Part shown: in pieces, positions 36,361 to 48,062 of the stretch | Position numbering within the stretch: the first letter of the stretch is position 1 | Layout of the letters: each line of letters starts with the position of its first letter | Assembly: GCA_030549495.1 (NCBI GenBank) | Contig: JAUIRK010000740.1 | Coordinates: forward strand, 116,049 to 180,048 | DNA length: 64,000 nucleotides | Direction: 5' to 3' | Source: Nectonema munidae | Lineage: Eukaryota > Nematomorpha > Nectonematoida > Nectonematidae | Made by a program: the position numbers and the translations under genes | The notes under the pieces: model-generated | Seen by the model: the letters and a program-made list of their open reading frames with translations, nothing else | What the model was told of the DNA's origin: nothing | Databases searched by the model: none

Positions 36361-37620
36361 TGAAATGAAACATGTATTCAATTTTTCAAGACTTCATTTG
36401 TCGTTTTTCCATTGACATAGTCTTTATCGCGCTGGACAAACGCTGAAAAATAATTTAGGTATTTGGTTAAAGATTATTTCTGAAAATAATTAATATTATT
36501 TCTAAGAATAATTATTGTATCAAACTAGAAAAAAAATTATATAATAATAAAAAAACATAAAATGTAAGAATTTCATCTTTAGTTTTTCTGCTCATTATTA
36601 TTAGTGATAGAAAAATTTAATAAACTTTGCAAAACATTAAAAGAAAGAGAATGGTTTATAATAATATCACTACAAAAGAAGAGATTAAATTTCTAAATTA
36701 TATGAAATATGAATCATAACAGTATTTTAAAAAATATATTTGAGAATAATGATTAGACATTTTTTACTGGAATAAGTTAAATAACTAAAATATATTTTTT
36801 TTGAATAATGTAGGTAGGTAGGTAGGGTATGTGAAGTTTATTTATACTAATTATTGACTTTAAAATCTCATCATTCATCCATGGTTTTTTCTTAAATTTA
36901 TTTGTCGAATTACGAGGGGGACAAATATAGCTATATGGTTATACCATACGCCTTTATTAGTGAGTACATACATTAAAAGTAAAGTATACAAACCACAAGA
37001 GCGAATGATAAAGTGGTAGGAAATGGTCAATTTGAAAATCTCTAGATATGCAGTTGTAATAGGTATTGCAAATTGATGAGCAGGGATGCGTTCATATGCG
37101 CATTAAAAAAATTTTAAACTGCCTTAATTAAACAAAAAAAAATTTATATGTAGCATTTTATGACCCTTTTAGGTTCTTTGAAAAAATGAAGAGAGCAAAT
37201 GTTTTTTATAATATATAAAAAGAAACTTTAGATATATGTTAACTCTAGAGTTTTATGCGGTAGTTTCGATTTTCAAGTATTTAAGCTTGTCGCGTTTAGT
37301 TACAAATTGTACCGCTTTTTGTTGGTTTCAGGTTGAATTTTTTTTATGTTATAGAAAGAGGAAATTTTAGTGTTCAAACGAGAGATTTTTAAGTACGTGG
37401 TTGAGACTTATAGAAGTGCGTTCATTTTATTTGTGTAATCTAGAGTGCACAAAATAACAGCAATTTCCTTTTTCTGCCGTGAAAACAGTTATGTTGGCAT
37501 CATTTTTTAATTTTTTTAGGCATAGTTTTTGTTTGAGTGTAATGTTATTTTTTTTGTAGCGAGTTGCGAAGTTTGAAAATATTTACTGCCTCTAAGCGTG
37601 TAGCTTCATTTTGGGGTGGA
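36361..37620. other. Intergenic, nothing recognised
   Basis: AT-rich sequence with a short TAGG microsatellite at about 36811-36827. No coding frame or terminal repeat identified. Confidence 0.5.
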
Positions 37621-37629
37621 GGCATGCGT

Positions 37630-38300
37630 TGAATCAAGCAACATCAGGATCCTTCGGTTTTGGAATGGCATTTTTTGTTGAGTCTTGTCATAAAAAGTTC
37701 AAAGAGTTGCTTGTCATCTAAGCATTCTTATTTGCGTGGTAATCTACGGGAGATCTTTATGTTGAATTTTTCCAAAGCAAAGCGGTTTATAGGATTTACC
37801 AATCATCATTACACGCTCTATTTCTCTAGAGAATTTACACACAGCATAAGAGTGATGCGATCTTTTGAACGTTTTCCACCAGAACAGTCCGTTCCCTTGA
37901 AGTAAAGGGCAGAGTCAGCAGACATTTAAAAAAAATCCAGTTTCATCCATGTTGAAGATGGCACGAATGTCATAATTGGAGCAGAGTTTAGGAATTTTTT
38001 GCTTCCAATCTTTCACAACAGTCTTATCGACTCCTTCACTTTCTTCGTTTATCTTGCTAAAAACTATATTGTGTCTCCTACGAAAGGCCTCTAACCAACC
38101 GTTTGATGCTTTAAAACCTTGAAGTCCCAATTTTAATGCAATCTCTTATTCTTTATCCTAAAGAAGAGGACCGCTCAAAGGGAGTAACCTAAACATACTT
38201 TCTTTAAACCATTCATAGAGTATAACGTCCAAATGATTATTTGTTGTTTTCCGTAATTTTTGTTTTCGATCACATGGTACTTTTTTGGTTATTGTTTTTT
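37630..38300 (-). mobile_element. Tigger/pogo transposase remnant
   Basis: Minus strand, several frames: KQKLRKTTNNHLDVILYEWF near 38270, GFKASNGWLEAFRRRHNIVF at 38118-38060 (CENP-B/Tc5-type second HTH), VVKDWKQKIPKLCSNYDIRA and IFNMDETGFFLNV near 37945 (first catalytic Asp), then GKRSKDRITLMLCVNS near 37855 in another frame. Later catalytic blocks are missing and element ends were not found. This family is distinct from the pogo element at 30362. Confidence 0.75.
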
Positions 38301-38596
38301 TCCTATATTAATGATATTTATTAAAAAAAATGTTATACATGTTGTGAATATATATTATATATAGCAGGGGGGGGGTTCAATATAGGAAAATACAGGCCCA
38401 TCGGGTACTGGATTGAAAAAGTTTCAAAATGTTGCAAGACACCACCTACCCTTTATAACTGTATTGGTACTTAAAAAAACTGACACTTTTTTTGGATATA
38501 CCACCCTTGTCACTCTATATTTATTTGTCGCTTTCATATTTAGCTTTGAGAAATTGAATATATGAATCTGTTTATTATGAAAAACATGTTGTAAAG

Positions 38597-40529
38597 TCAT
38601 TTTTTATTTAAAATTTTATCTTTCATTTTTGCATCTACCACATATTGTGGAGGAACACTTTTTCCATGTAAACTTTTATAGTGCTCTTCTAAGCACAATG
38701 TCCAAACAACACACTTACACTTATTTTCAGAACATATAGGTTTATTGTATGCTGACTTTATGTTCATGCTTTTACTGTAGTTGGTACAATCTGACATGAC
38801 AATTTAAAAAAAATTTTCTCTTCCCTTTTTTGAGCTGAATTCTACCTTTGTTGAACAATTTTCTGATTTGAGACCACAGAGTCCGCATATAATTGTATCA
38901 AAGGTTTCTTTTCTTATATAATGCCCAGCAATATGCTCAATAAGTTTTTTATCATTAATATTTTTGATACAAATTTTGCATTTTTTTTCATTTCCATTCT
39001 TTATTTCTTCCTCTGCAAAAAGAATTTCTTTATATTCTTTAGTAAAAAAAAACTTGCTGCACCCAACAGGAGGGTCCAAGTCAATTGATGGCTTGATGGG
39101 TGTACATTTTTGTAAGCACGATTTAAATTCCTCTTGGGAATTTTCAGTCCAATATATCTTTTCATTGACTATCTTAGTTTTCAGCTTTAATAAAAGTAAA
39201 GTAAAATTGCCTTTTTCTTTGTCGTATTCTACATAATTTAAAGGTTTTTTTTCAGAATCAAAAATTTGTTTAAGGGGCCGTTCACAATTGACGTCAACCT
39301 TTTTTTTGATAAATTTCAACCCCCTCCCGTCAACTTTTAGATATATCATCACTTAACAAAATTGACTTATGTCAACTTTGGATACCCCCCCCCCCCCCCA
39401 GTTTTAGTTGACGTCAATTGTGAACGACCCCCAACTAAAAAAACATCAACTTTATCTTTGACTATAACACAGTCATCAATATAAAAGAGATTGTCCAAAA
39501 TCTCTTCTGTGTTTGGATCCTTCAGTGTTTCTAAAGAGAGACCCCTGACTCTTTTCAACCTATCTTTGCTCAAAGGAGTTTTCCTGATTAAATTTTTTAG
39601 ACAAGTTGATTTATAAATTTTGGTTCCATCTATATATACTGTTGGTTCGTGCTTTTCTTTTATTACTTCTGACAGAGCTTCTACAGAAGTAAAATCTTTT
39701 TCATTCAGAGGAAACACCAGAGCACTATTTCGATTTTTTTCTAATAGAAAAGGATCTTCAGTTGAAAGTCTAACTCCAATTAAGCAGCCTTCTCGATATG
39801 GACACCTTAACGTAACTCTCTTATTGACCAAACTGTCAACATCAGCTTCAGACAGGTAGCAAGCTTCATAGTAGCCTTTCATCCAAAAATCAATATTCTA
39901 TAATACAATATACTTTCAAATTTTTTCAAAAATTTTTATCACGTCCATATAAAAACTAGGATTGAAAATGTTCAAATAGGTAATTTAAATTTATTAAATT
40001 TTGATAAAAAAATAATTTTTTTTTAAATTTTTTAATTATTAAATTACTGCAATATTGAAATTGAAAAATGTTTTTTATTGTATTAAATTTATTGTATTTT
40101 TTGTTGTATACTATTTATTAAAGGTAGAGTACTAAAATTTTTTTTCACATTCATGTATACCCACCGACCCCCCCCCCCCCCCCGGGCTATTTTTTCCTAG
40201 CTTTGAACCCCCCCCCCCCCCCTGTATATAGATATATGTATATATTATTTTTCCATTTTTTTCTCTTGGTGAACACATTTTCTTTGCAATCAATATTCTC
40301 CCTCTCTCTACACTGTTTTCAAATTCATAGATCCACTTACTATGTTTAGGATATGCGTTTTCCCGCAATAAAGACATTGATTTATAAGCTTCTGCACAAT
40401 TGAAAATGCTCTCAACTTATCTTTTTTGTTCATCTTTATCATTTCAATCTTCTTCTCTAGAAAAAGTGAATTACGACTTTTGAAAGATTTCACGGCGTCG
40501 AATTTATATAAATTAAAAAATTGAGACAT
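38597..40529 (-). pseudogene. Uncharacterised two-exon gene with Cys-rich C-terminus, interrupted by a MITE
   Basis: Proposed exon 1 is 40529-40341 (MSQFFNLYKFDAVKSFKSRN ... QCLYCGKTHILNI, then GTAAGT); exon 2 starts after an AG at 39897 (NIDFWMKGYYEACYLSEADV) and runs to 38597. Phases agree. Exon 2 carries RLSTEDPFLLEKNRNSALVF, TPLSKDRLKRVRGLS, KKCKICIKNINDKKLIEHIA, IICGLCGLKSENC and CSENKCKCVVWTLCLEEHY, the last three looking like zinc-binding Cys/His clusters. I recall similar uncharacterised proteins (an 'S.DRL.RV.G' block plus C-terminal Cys clusters) from several invertebrates and fungi but know no function. A 157-bp MITE sits in exon 2; removing it restores the frame (VDVFLVKQIFDSE). 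One in-frame TAA lies near 38806. It is either a decaying gene or a transposon-borne gene. Poly-C tracts fill the intron. Confidence 0.6.
39274..39430. mobile_element. 157-bp MITE with GGGGYCGTTCACAATTGACG termini
   Basis: Inverted ends GGGGCCGTTCACAATTGACG and GGGGTCGTTCACAATTGACG (one mismatch, continuing with TCAAC), with a C tract of about 15 inside the right arm. Flanks are TAA (39271-39273) and CAA (39431-39433), a 3-bp duplication with one change. Its termini match those of the 1633-bp transposon at 42979-44611 at 17 of the first 22 positions, including GGGG, CACA and TGACGTC. Confidence 0.85.
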
Positions 40530-41349
40530 TGATGTTATGTAATGTTAAAAGCAATTATAAATGAGATAAAAATGGCTGTCACGTATAGAACAAAATAAAC
40601 AGATGTGTGTGTGTACGTTTTCTAGTCGTAAGTAAACTACAGACACTCATCAAATTACTACAATAAATGATTCATTTTCTCAACTGAAGGGCTTCTGTTT
40701 CATATCAAATCATCACACTAGAATTTAAACTTATTTACACGTATTTGTCTTGGGTTGAAATACATGACAGCTGTTGTATGAAATATAGCAAAAAGCAACA
40801 TATTATATCCACATGTGTCTGCTTGTATCTTCACGTGATATTTTTTTACAAAAATTTTGTTCCACCTTGGCCGTTATTTTCTTAGTGGACGCTGTCTGCT
40901 TGCTGGTGTATTGTGTAGTACTTTTTACCAGGGGAAATTTTGGTGGCCATTATAAGCAGGTGGTCGTTAAGGCAGGTTGAATAGCCATCTCGTGCTAAAA
41001 CTGTTGATAAAATTTAAATTAGTAAAAAACATTGCTATTTAGTAGCAAATATAAATCAATATTTTAATTGATGATAAAACTAATTCTTAAATATTTGATA
41101 ATAATTAAATAAAAATTTTCTTTTAAATTCACTATTGTATTTGTTTATTTGAAAAGCAATTAATCAATTAAAAAATATAAAATTTTGATTTTATTCCTCG
41201 TTTTTATATTAAAAAAAATGTCAGCTAATTGTTTTTCATTTATATTTTTATTATTTATTTATTTATACTAGTTGAACCTATACTCTTAATCAATTTATTT
41301 TATTTATGGATTTAGATGATTCTTTGATCAAGTCAAAAACAACAAATGA
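40530..41349. other. Intergenic; possible Tigger-type terminal fragment
   Basis: Around 40930-40980 the sequence GGTCGTTAAGGCAGGTTGAA resembles the terminal repeat of Tigger-type elements, but no matching end or coding sequence is nearby. Otherwise AT-rich and unremarkable. Confidence 0.35.
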
Positions 41350-41649
41350 ACGATACAATTAATGCCCAATCTACACATTAAAAATTTAAGTTTTAAAAAA
41401 ATAAGTTGTGTTGATGCTGTTTCTTACCCTACACTCAAGACTCAAATTGTAAACTGTATTAATACAGTCAGAATAGACGAAAATCCTAATAGAGTGCAAG
41501 CTGTTGCTTTCAAAAAAGAAATTTTTAATTATTTAAACCCATGTAAAAATAAAATTGCTGTAAATGGAATTAGAATAAACTCTTCTAGAACTGCTATTGC
41601 CAGTCTAGAAACTCCTACACAAAAATCTCAAGCAAATTGTATTCTAGAA

Positions 41650-42265
41650 CAGGCATGTCAAACTCGGAGTCCCATGAGGGCCAAAGGAGTGAGTTTGTGT
41701 CCTCATGAGGGCTGCACTCCTACAATTATATTTAAAGTTGTTCAATAAAAATTATTGCAGAATATTTTACTTTTAACTTAGAAACATGTAATGGTTTGAT
41801 TATATTCAAAAATGCAAGTACAAAGGCATGTATAGTTAAACAAAATAATTTAATTAAAAAATTAGCAAGGATATAAATCTGTTCTTTATTTTAATATAAA
41901 AAAAGTTTATAAGGCAACATACATGGCCGACATGTATTTGAATGAACTACAAATGAAATGCACATAAATTACAATAGTTCAAAATAAACATTTATTATTA
42001 ATTATTTAAATACTTTACATGTTCTTGTACCCAGGCTTGACACCTCTTGTTATTGACAATCTTTGCTATGTCTGGCTGAAATTTCTGTGCAGTGCGAACT
42101 TTTATAAGAGATGATAAGTGAAAATCAGTCAACTTAGTTCTCTGAGAAGTCTAAATCTACACTTATACATAAAATTATAATTAATAATACTGTAATCTGT
42201 GTGGGCCGCAAATCTGCTTTTAATGGGCCGCATGCGGCCTGCGGGCCGCATGTTTGACATGGCTG
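41650..42265. mobile_element. Non-autonomous hAT element (616 bp) inside LINE ORF1
   Basis: Starts CAGGCATGTCAAACTCGG and ends CCGCATGTTTGACATGGCTG; flanking 8-mers TTCTAGAA (41642-41649) and TTCTATAA (42266-42273) match at 7 of 8. GC-rich termini (GGGCCGCATGCGGCCTGCGG near 42226) around an AT-rich, non-coding core. Confidence 0.85.
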
Positions 42266-42978
42266 TTCTATAAAGTAAATATACGGTTTTGGGAAATTAT
42301 GAATTTAAACCCAGATTTATTATGAAATCTATCCTGAATTACTGTAACTACAATATTTCTAAGTTAGGCCGTGTCAAGTTGATTAGGGTAATTGACACTA
42401 AAAATCCAAAATACAAACTAGGAATTATAGAACCTAACAATTTTCAAGTTGCTTCTATCTTAGCTAATACCTCTAAAATTTTTTGTTGTTATAATTCTGT
42501 TCCTATTAACTTATCTTTTAGAAAGCCAAAACTGCAATAAATGTTGCAAGCTTGGTCATCTCGATAAATTTTGCCATGCTACAAAACCATCGTGTCCTAA
42601 ATGTAATGTTCCAAATTAGTCCATGCATCTGGAACGTGTAGGGAGACAGATTTTAAATGCATAAACTGTGGAGAAAATCATCAATACATTTTCGATAAAT
42701 GCCTTTCCATTGTAAAGAAAAGCGAAACCTCTAAGAATTTCCATTTAAATATGTTGAAAGCGTACATATCTAACTAATGCTCGTGAACATACTTCACTAA
42801 TCTGAGAAAATCTAGAATTGCCTGGTACAATCTTTTAATATTTTAAAACAAAGTTTCCTATATAATTTTACTTAATGAACTTTACTTGTAGAAAGATAAG
42901 ATTCCAACTGTCCCAATTTACTCTCTTCCTACTTCTCCCCCGCCCCCCCCCCCCCCCCCCCCCAATAATTTTCTATAA

Positions 42979-44611
42979 GGGGTCATACACATATGACGTC
43001 CCCATAAAAAATTCAAATTTGCCTCCCCCCTTGTCTGAGTACATCTAAAAATCAATATCCCTCCTCAGTCCAACGTCCTTTTTAGCTTTACCCCCATCTG
43101 ACCCATCGTATTAATGATAATATCTTTTTTGCTATATTTAGGTATGAAAAGATAGGTGATTTGATATTTTTATTTTTTTATATAAAATTCATCATCTTTA
43201 GCTTCTATAAAAGAACTGTTCATAAGCAAATCAAAAATACTAAAAATTGGGCTATTTATACTTGTGTTTTCGTCTAACTCATCTTCACAGCCCCCAACTT
43301 ATGCCGCTCCATAGCTGCAACGCTGGGATAATAAATTCCACAGATTTTGCAAACTTTTTTTATTAATTGTGGATTTAACACTTGGACATGGTAGAATTTT
43401 ATAATCTTTTTTAGGAACCAGTTCATTGATCGCAAGACGTCTAAATAAATCTGGAAAACGGTCAGTTGACTCTGTCTCACTTGGCAGAGGAACTGTTGGA
43501 CCACCAGGATTTTGACGATCTTAAGCCTGTCTGGAAAGATGTACAACATTTTTCATCAGTACATTTAACAATCTGTAAAAAGTAGCGAGATATACGACAG
43601 TGTAGTGAAACCCATTTCTCATTATATGGTACCATTTCTTTTCTACAATTTGCAATATACTCACAAACTACAGGATGGCCGTCGATCATCAGCTCATTCC
43701 AAACTTCAGCCAAAACTTCACCAGCTTTTTAAAATTACGCTTTTCTAATTCTATATCTACTGTTCTTCTTTGAATGCCTAGATGATTGCCAAAAGTGTCA
43801 TAATCAAGGATCAAGTCAGCGAGTGCTTTGCTCAAAGGAGCCATTCGTCGTTCTACGTGATTATGGACAGACATCCCTGCAGCATAAGTTGATACTAAAA
43901 TGCATCAAAGCTATGACTTAAAATGTTGTATTGCAACATCAAGTGTTTTGGGAAATCGAGGATTATCAGCAGGTCCACCATCAGAAAAAATCATCGCGAC
44001 AGGCTTGATTTTGCCATTACGTTAAACAACATCTTGAAATTGGTCCAATAACATTAGATGGTCAAAATCCCATCTATGTGAATATGCAGTGCTTGAGTCA
44101 TGTTTTGCACTGCGAATAGCTATGTAGGTTGAACCTGAATAGGAGATTTCTGGAACAGTCTTAAAAGATGTTGAACGAATTTCACATGGAGCATAAACTG
44201 ATGGTGTTAATTTATGCCTTGTAGCCTTAACAAAATCATGGTCAGGTAGGCGAATTTCATAATCTCTGTTTTGTAGCTGCTGTAACACCTATTGGTACAT
44301 TAGCTTTATCATCAACGGATAGAACAAACACATTTACCGAACCAAAAAGTGAAACTATGTTTTCTATATACTGCTTTGTCGCAAAAGTAAAATCAGCACC
44401 TTCGTGATTACTCCTAAGATTATTCTTGGCTTTTCGAATTTTAACCGAAATTGTAAAAATTTCTATCATCATATCCTGAAAAACACTTATTCATATGGAA
44501 ATATCAAAAAAGACGAAGTTCGGATAATAACTACCCTCCCTCCATCACAAAGAATCTAAAATTTGTGTGACCCCCTCCCCCTCTTTTGGAACGTCATATA
44601 TCTATGACCCC
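42979..44611 (-). mobile_element. 1633-bp DNA transposon of unassigned type: TAA target duplication, GGGGTCATA termini, DDE-like protein
   Basis: Ends are GGGGTCATACACATATGACG and, reversed, GGGGTCATAGATATATGACG, giving 24-bp TIRs with 21 matches, flanked by TAA (42976-42978, 44612-44614). Copy A has the uninterrupted site TCTATAAGTAAGAG, so the boundaries are certain. The protein, minus strand from about 44472 to 43274, reads in order: VFVLSVDDKANVPIGVTAAT; RLPDHDFVKATRHKLTPSVY; SGSTYIAIRSAKHDSSTAYS; KPVAMIFSDGGPADNPRFPK; NHVERRMAPLSKALADLIL; NELMIDGHPVVCEYI; SRYFLQIVKCTDEKCC; and a C2H2 finger CKICGIYYPSVAAMERHK. The Asp of VDDKA, the Asp of SDGGP and the Glu of VERRM are spaced like a DDE triad (inference). 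Three to four frameshifts or stops: dead copy. Family name unknown to me. Confidence 0.85.
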
Positions 44612-45065
44612 TAAGTAAGAGTTGTTGCTTGTTTATAAAACATGTATGATGCTCGCATAATAGGATGTAATGATCATTCGAATACATGATAATGTAAGAT
44701 AAGAGAATAAAAGAGGGAATGCAAACTTTCGAGTCAAGCCAAGCTGCTCTGAAATTCCTATCAAAAATATTTTACAAACGATGTGAGAGCTATATAATAA
44801 TAATAATCCATTGTTTCAATATGCACACAATAAGTAAGCAGTGTTTATCACAGTGTCTCCTTGTAGTATTTTTGAGCAAACACATGTGTTTTCTCATCTT
44901 CTGTCACGGTGATTCTCTTTCTGTCTCCTCTGTTTTTCTCTTTCTCTTCTAAAACTCAATCACTCAAGCTCTCTTCTCTCATTTAATCTTCTTCTCTCAT
45001 TCAAGCTCTCTTCTTTCATTCAAGCTTCTTCTCTTGTCTCCTATCTCATTCAGCTCTCTTCTCTC

Positions 45066-45244
45066 CGGCGACGTAGATAGACTGAGCATGAGGGGCCGTG
45101 CCCACACTCCTATATACCTCATGGTGCCCCCTGCACCTTATGCGATATCAGTTTTCGAAAATTTCTCAAATGAAAGGATCATGCTAACGTTTTTTAAGTT
45201 TTTAAATTGTGCCCCCCAATCAACTTTTTTTGACTACGCCACTG
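45066..45244. mobile_element. 179-bp hAT MITE with perfect 8-bp target duplication
   Basis: Starts CGGCGACGTAGATAG and ends TGACTACGCCACTG, i.e. inverted CAGTGGCGTAG-type ends with decay on the left. CTTCTCTC is duplicated on both sides (45058-45065, 45245-45252), while copy A has the single unfilled CTTCTCTC at about 19247. Confidence 0.9.
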
Positions 45245-46290
45245 CTTCTCTCTAATTTGCATTTAGAGTTAAATTAAAATTAATTCTATTTTATCTCATT
45301 AGAAACTAGTTTTTAGCGGAATATAAGTTTAATATTTTCAGAATCTTTTTTCATGATACCAATTTTCATCTATTCAAATTAATCACAGATTTATGATAAA
45401 AATTTAGTTCCATCAATACACCAATCATTTTGCAAAAATGAAAATTTATTTTTAAATGAGAGAAAAATAGTTTTCAATCGTTACAATTTTATATCAATGA
45501 ATATTGTTAGACTCGCGCTAAGAATTTTTTTCAGCAAAAGTCACTTAATCTTTATCACTACGTTTGTTACATTTGAAAACTTTAATTTTTTCAAGTCAAG
45601 AAATTTTTTTTCAATAGCTATTTGGGAATGAATATTTTGACTAGCTATTCAGTTTAAAAGCATAAATATTATATTTGTTTAATATTTGAGCAGAGATATT
45701 TTTTATAATGTTCGATTGTTAAATTTTGTAAGTTACACTGTACATATTTAATTAAATCATTTTTTTAAGAAAATTTGTTGATTATTATAATAAAAATATA
45801 ATATCGAAACAAAATGTTTCAGTTGTTAAAAATGTACTTGATTTATTTATGATTGCTGTCCCAATTTTATTTGTAGACAGAGAAATAGTCAAAAAAAACG
45901 CAATGATTTTTTATTCTCGTATACTATGAATTTTATAATTTATGTTAGTTTAAATGGTTTTCTAATGATTTTGTGTTCTTACACTTAAATAATTTTATGA
46001 TAAGTGATTAAACTACCGTTTTTTGTATACTATGATTCCTTAGAGAATGTAAAAAATACAAGCGTTACCAAATCACCATATAAGGGTTAGCTACTTCAAC
46101 GTTGGCTTTTGCTGCTTATAAAAACTTGAAAATATCAAATAAAGTGCCGATAAACTATCTCATTTTTTATGCCTCCTATTATTTTGAAATTATTTTGAGA
46201 ACAGACAGTTTCATTTTAAATAGTGAAAATTGCTTTATTAGTTTATTTTCTTATGTTAATTATGTAGCAAATTTTTCAATTTTGAGTAAA

Positions 46291-46446
46291 AGGTAAGGTA
46301 AAGGTACCGTGAGTGTGTTTTCATTGACAAGCCAATGATGTACCGCTTATGTCAAACTATGAAGAAATTAGTATCGATGAGGAATCGAATTCAGAGGCTT
46401 CCGTGGTGAGTCCTTCTTCTCAACCAACCTGCCATGCTACCCATAG
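46291..46446 (-). mobile_element. tRNA-derived SINE, copy 4
   Basis: Same insertion as 20315-20468 in copy A; the reversed B box is slightly decayed (GGAATCGAATT). Tail ACCTTTACCTTACC on the reverse strand. Confidence 0.75.
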
Positions 46447-47461
46447 GGTATGCTATATAGTGGATACGTCAAATTAGTTTTCAAAAAACTTAAGTTATGC
46501 TGTAAAATTTTTTTGTTTTTGTTGAAGCTGTATAACTTTTTCTGGTAGGTTTTTTTTCCTTAAAAGTTATTTATAAAAGGCAAATCATTGCAAAATGTTA
46601 AAAGTTATTTTACTTTTTGTAGATTTTTGTAGCTTGCACCAATTTTGCTTTTAAACTATTTTTGAATGATGCTGGGAAAAAATGAAGAAAAAAAATTTTA
46701 TTTTTTTTTTTATTTTTTGTTTTACAAATTGTTTTTTTTTTTTTTGGCCTTTTTTAGAGTCTAACTAACTTACACTTATTCTTATAGACTAAAAAGAATG
46801 AAAAATATCAAATACCAAGTTTTCTAACTTGAGTTCTGTTTTACATTTTTGATAGAAATTACCTCAGAAAAGTTATGTAATTTGGATGTGTTTTTTAAAT
46901 TTATTTTTCTCAATAAAATATTTTTCATTTTTTAGGAAGAAGGAACAACTGAAATTTAATGAATGCTTTTTTTCATTCAATAAAATTTCCAATTTTTTTA
47001 TTGTTAATTGATATCTTTACCCCTTTTTTACACATAATTTGGAGATGGTGCGCATCTATATGAAGTGAGAAAGAAGGAGCTATATATAAGTCCTCATTCA
47101 TTGTTGACGTTAAGCTTAATAGGGCGGGGTTAAAGTTTACATTAAGCTTACTTAAGAATGAAATAGAATAGACAAGAGAGGAGTAGGAATTCAGAAAAAT
47201 TTGTTTTTTTTTTGGAATTCGCTTGAAAGTCCGCCCTCCCTCCAATAATTTCAAGGATGTGCGCCCCTGAATCAATCACATTTTTTTATATAAACATCGC
47301 AGGGTGTCTAGTAGACTCTTTTACTTCAGACTACATTCACTCATATAAAACTCTCTAACCTTCAGCTATTTGTTTTCATCTTCAATCATCAATCAAATAT
47401 CCTTTCATCAATTCCTGTAATGTGCTTGGTATACTACTTCATTTTCAAATGAAAAGCCTAT

Positions 47462-47735
47462 TCCACCCTCCCCCATAATTTTGGATTTTTTTAAACTAGT
47501 GTATATGCGATATGCATATTTAATTAAAATATTTTCTCTGGAAGTATAGTATTTCTATTTCACCAATTTTGTAAAAAAATATAAAGTAGTCTTATAAATT
47601 TAGGTATGCGCTGAATACACTCTATTTTAAAGGATTGCTTGAATATTTGGTCTTCCGTGGTATTTCCAGACCACTAATTTTGAAAATTGCAAAAAAAATT
47701 CGTCCCCAATAATTTTGAGGATGTGCGCCCCTGAT
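47462..47735. mobile_element. 320-bp-type hAT MITE, left end lost
   Basis: Closely similar to 21490-21775 (shared TTTTTAAACTAGTGTATATG and TTTGAGGATGTGCGCCCCTG at the right end) but lacks the left terminus. Confidence 0.65.
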
Positions 47736-48062
47736 CAACCACTACTATCGAGTCAATCTATTTGTGTTATTTCTGGCGTATTTGGTAATTCTTTAATCTT
47801 CCTAATCTCGGCCTACTTCCATCTTACAGATATGGGTTTTATTAACTCATTTTTTTCTAATGTTGTTCAGAAAGTAGAAACTCATCCATTCATTGTTATT
47901 ACAGACACTAATTCTCGTCAACTGTGGGACTTTAAAACAAATTCAAGAGGAGAACTTTTTTACCAAAAATTAATTGAATTTGACCTAAGTCTCATTGACT
48001 CAAACCTTTATCAAGTTCTAAATCTTTGTTTCGACTTTTTCAGAGGTTTGAGATTAATTTTA

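Larger units (their letters stand above)
42929..47274 (+). mobile_element. Large hAT-like non-autonomous repeat, 'copy B', with three nested insertions
   Basis: Paralogue of 18524-21775. It begins in a C tract (the left terminus seen in A is missing) and ends GGATGTGCGCCCCTG at 47274. Shared sequence includes ATAATTTTCTATAAGTAAGA (interrupted in B by a transposon), the CT-rich repeats, TATATAGTGGATACGTCAA and the SINE. 46610-47230 differs from A. Insertions: 42979-44611 (unassigned transposon) and 45066-45244 (hAT MITE), both absent from A, plus the SINE shared with A. Confidence 0.72.
41350..48062 (+). mobile_element. LINE remnant (ORF1 with CCHC knuckles and endonuclease start of ORF2), broken up by insertions
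   Basis: ORF1 pieces: 41362-41649 (SYPTLKTQIVNCINTVRIDE) and 42289-42540 (GRVKLIRVIDTKNPKYKLGI), followed by zinc knuckles CNKCCKLGHLDKFCHATKPS near 42540 and CINCGENHQYIFDKC near 42660, the layout of Jockey/CR1-type ORF1 proteins. An endonuclease-like frame at 47755-48062 reads LIFLISAYFHLTD and HPFIVITDTNSRQLWD. The ORF1 part is split by the hAT MITE at 41650-42265, and ORF1 is separated from the endonuclease by repeat B and a 320-bp-type MITE. No RT domain remains. That the two parts come from one LINE copy is inferred from order and strand. Confidence 0.6.

Noticed and set aside
40132-40377. Minus-strand frame with poly-Gly
   Set aside because: The Gly runs come from C homopolymers, and the proposed exon 1 with a GTAAGT donor explains the overlapping part in another frame.
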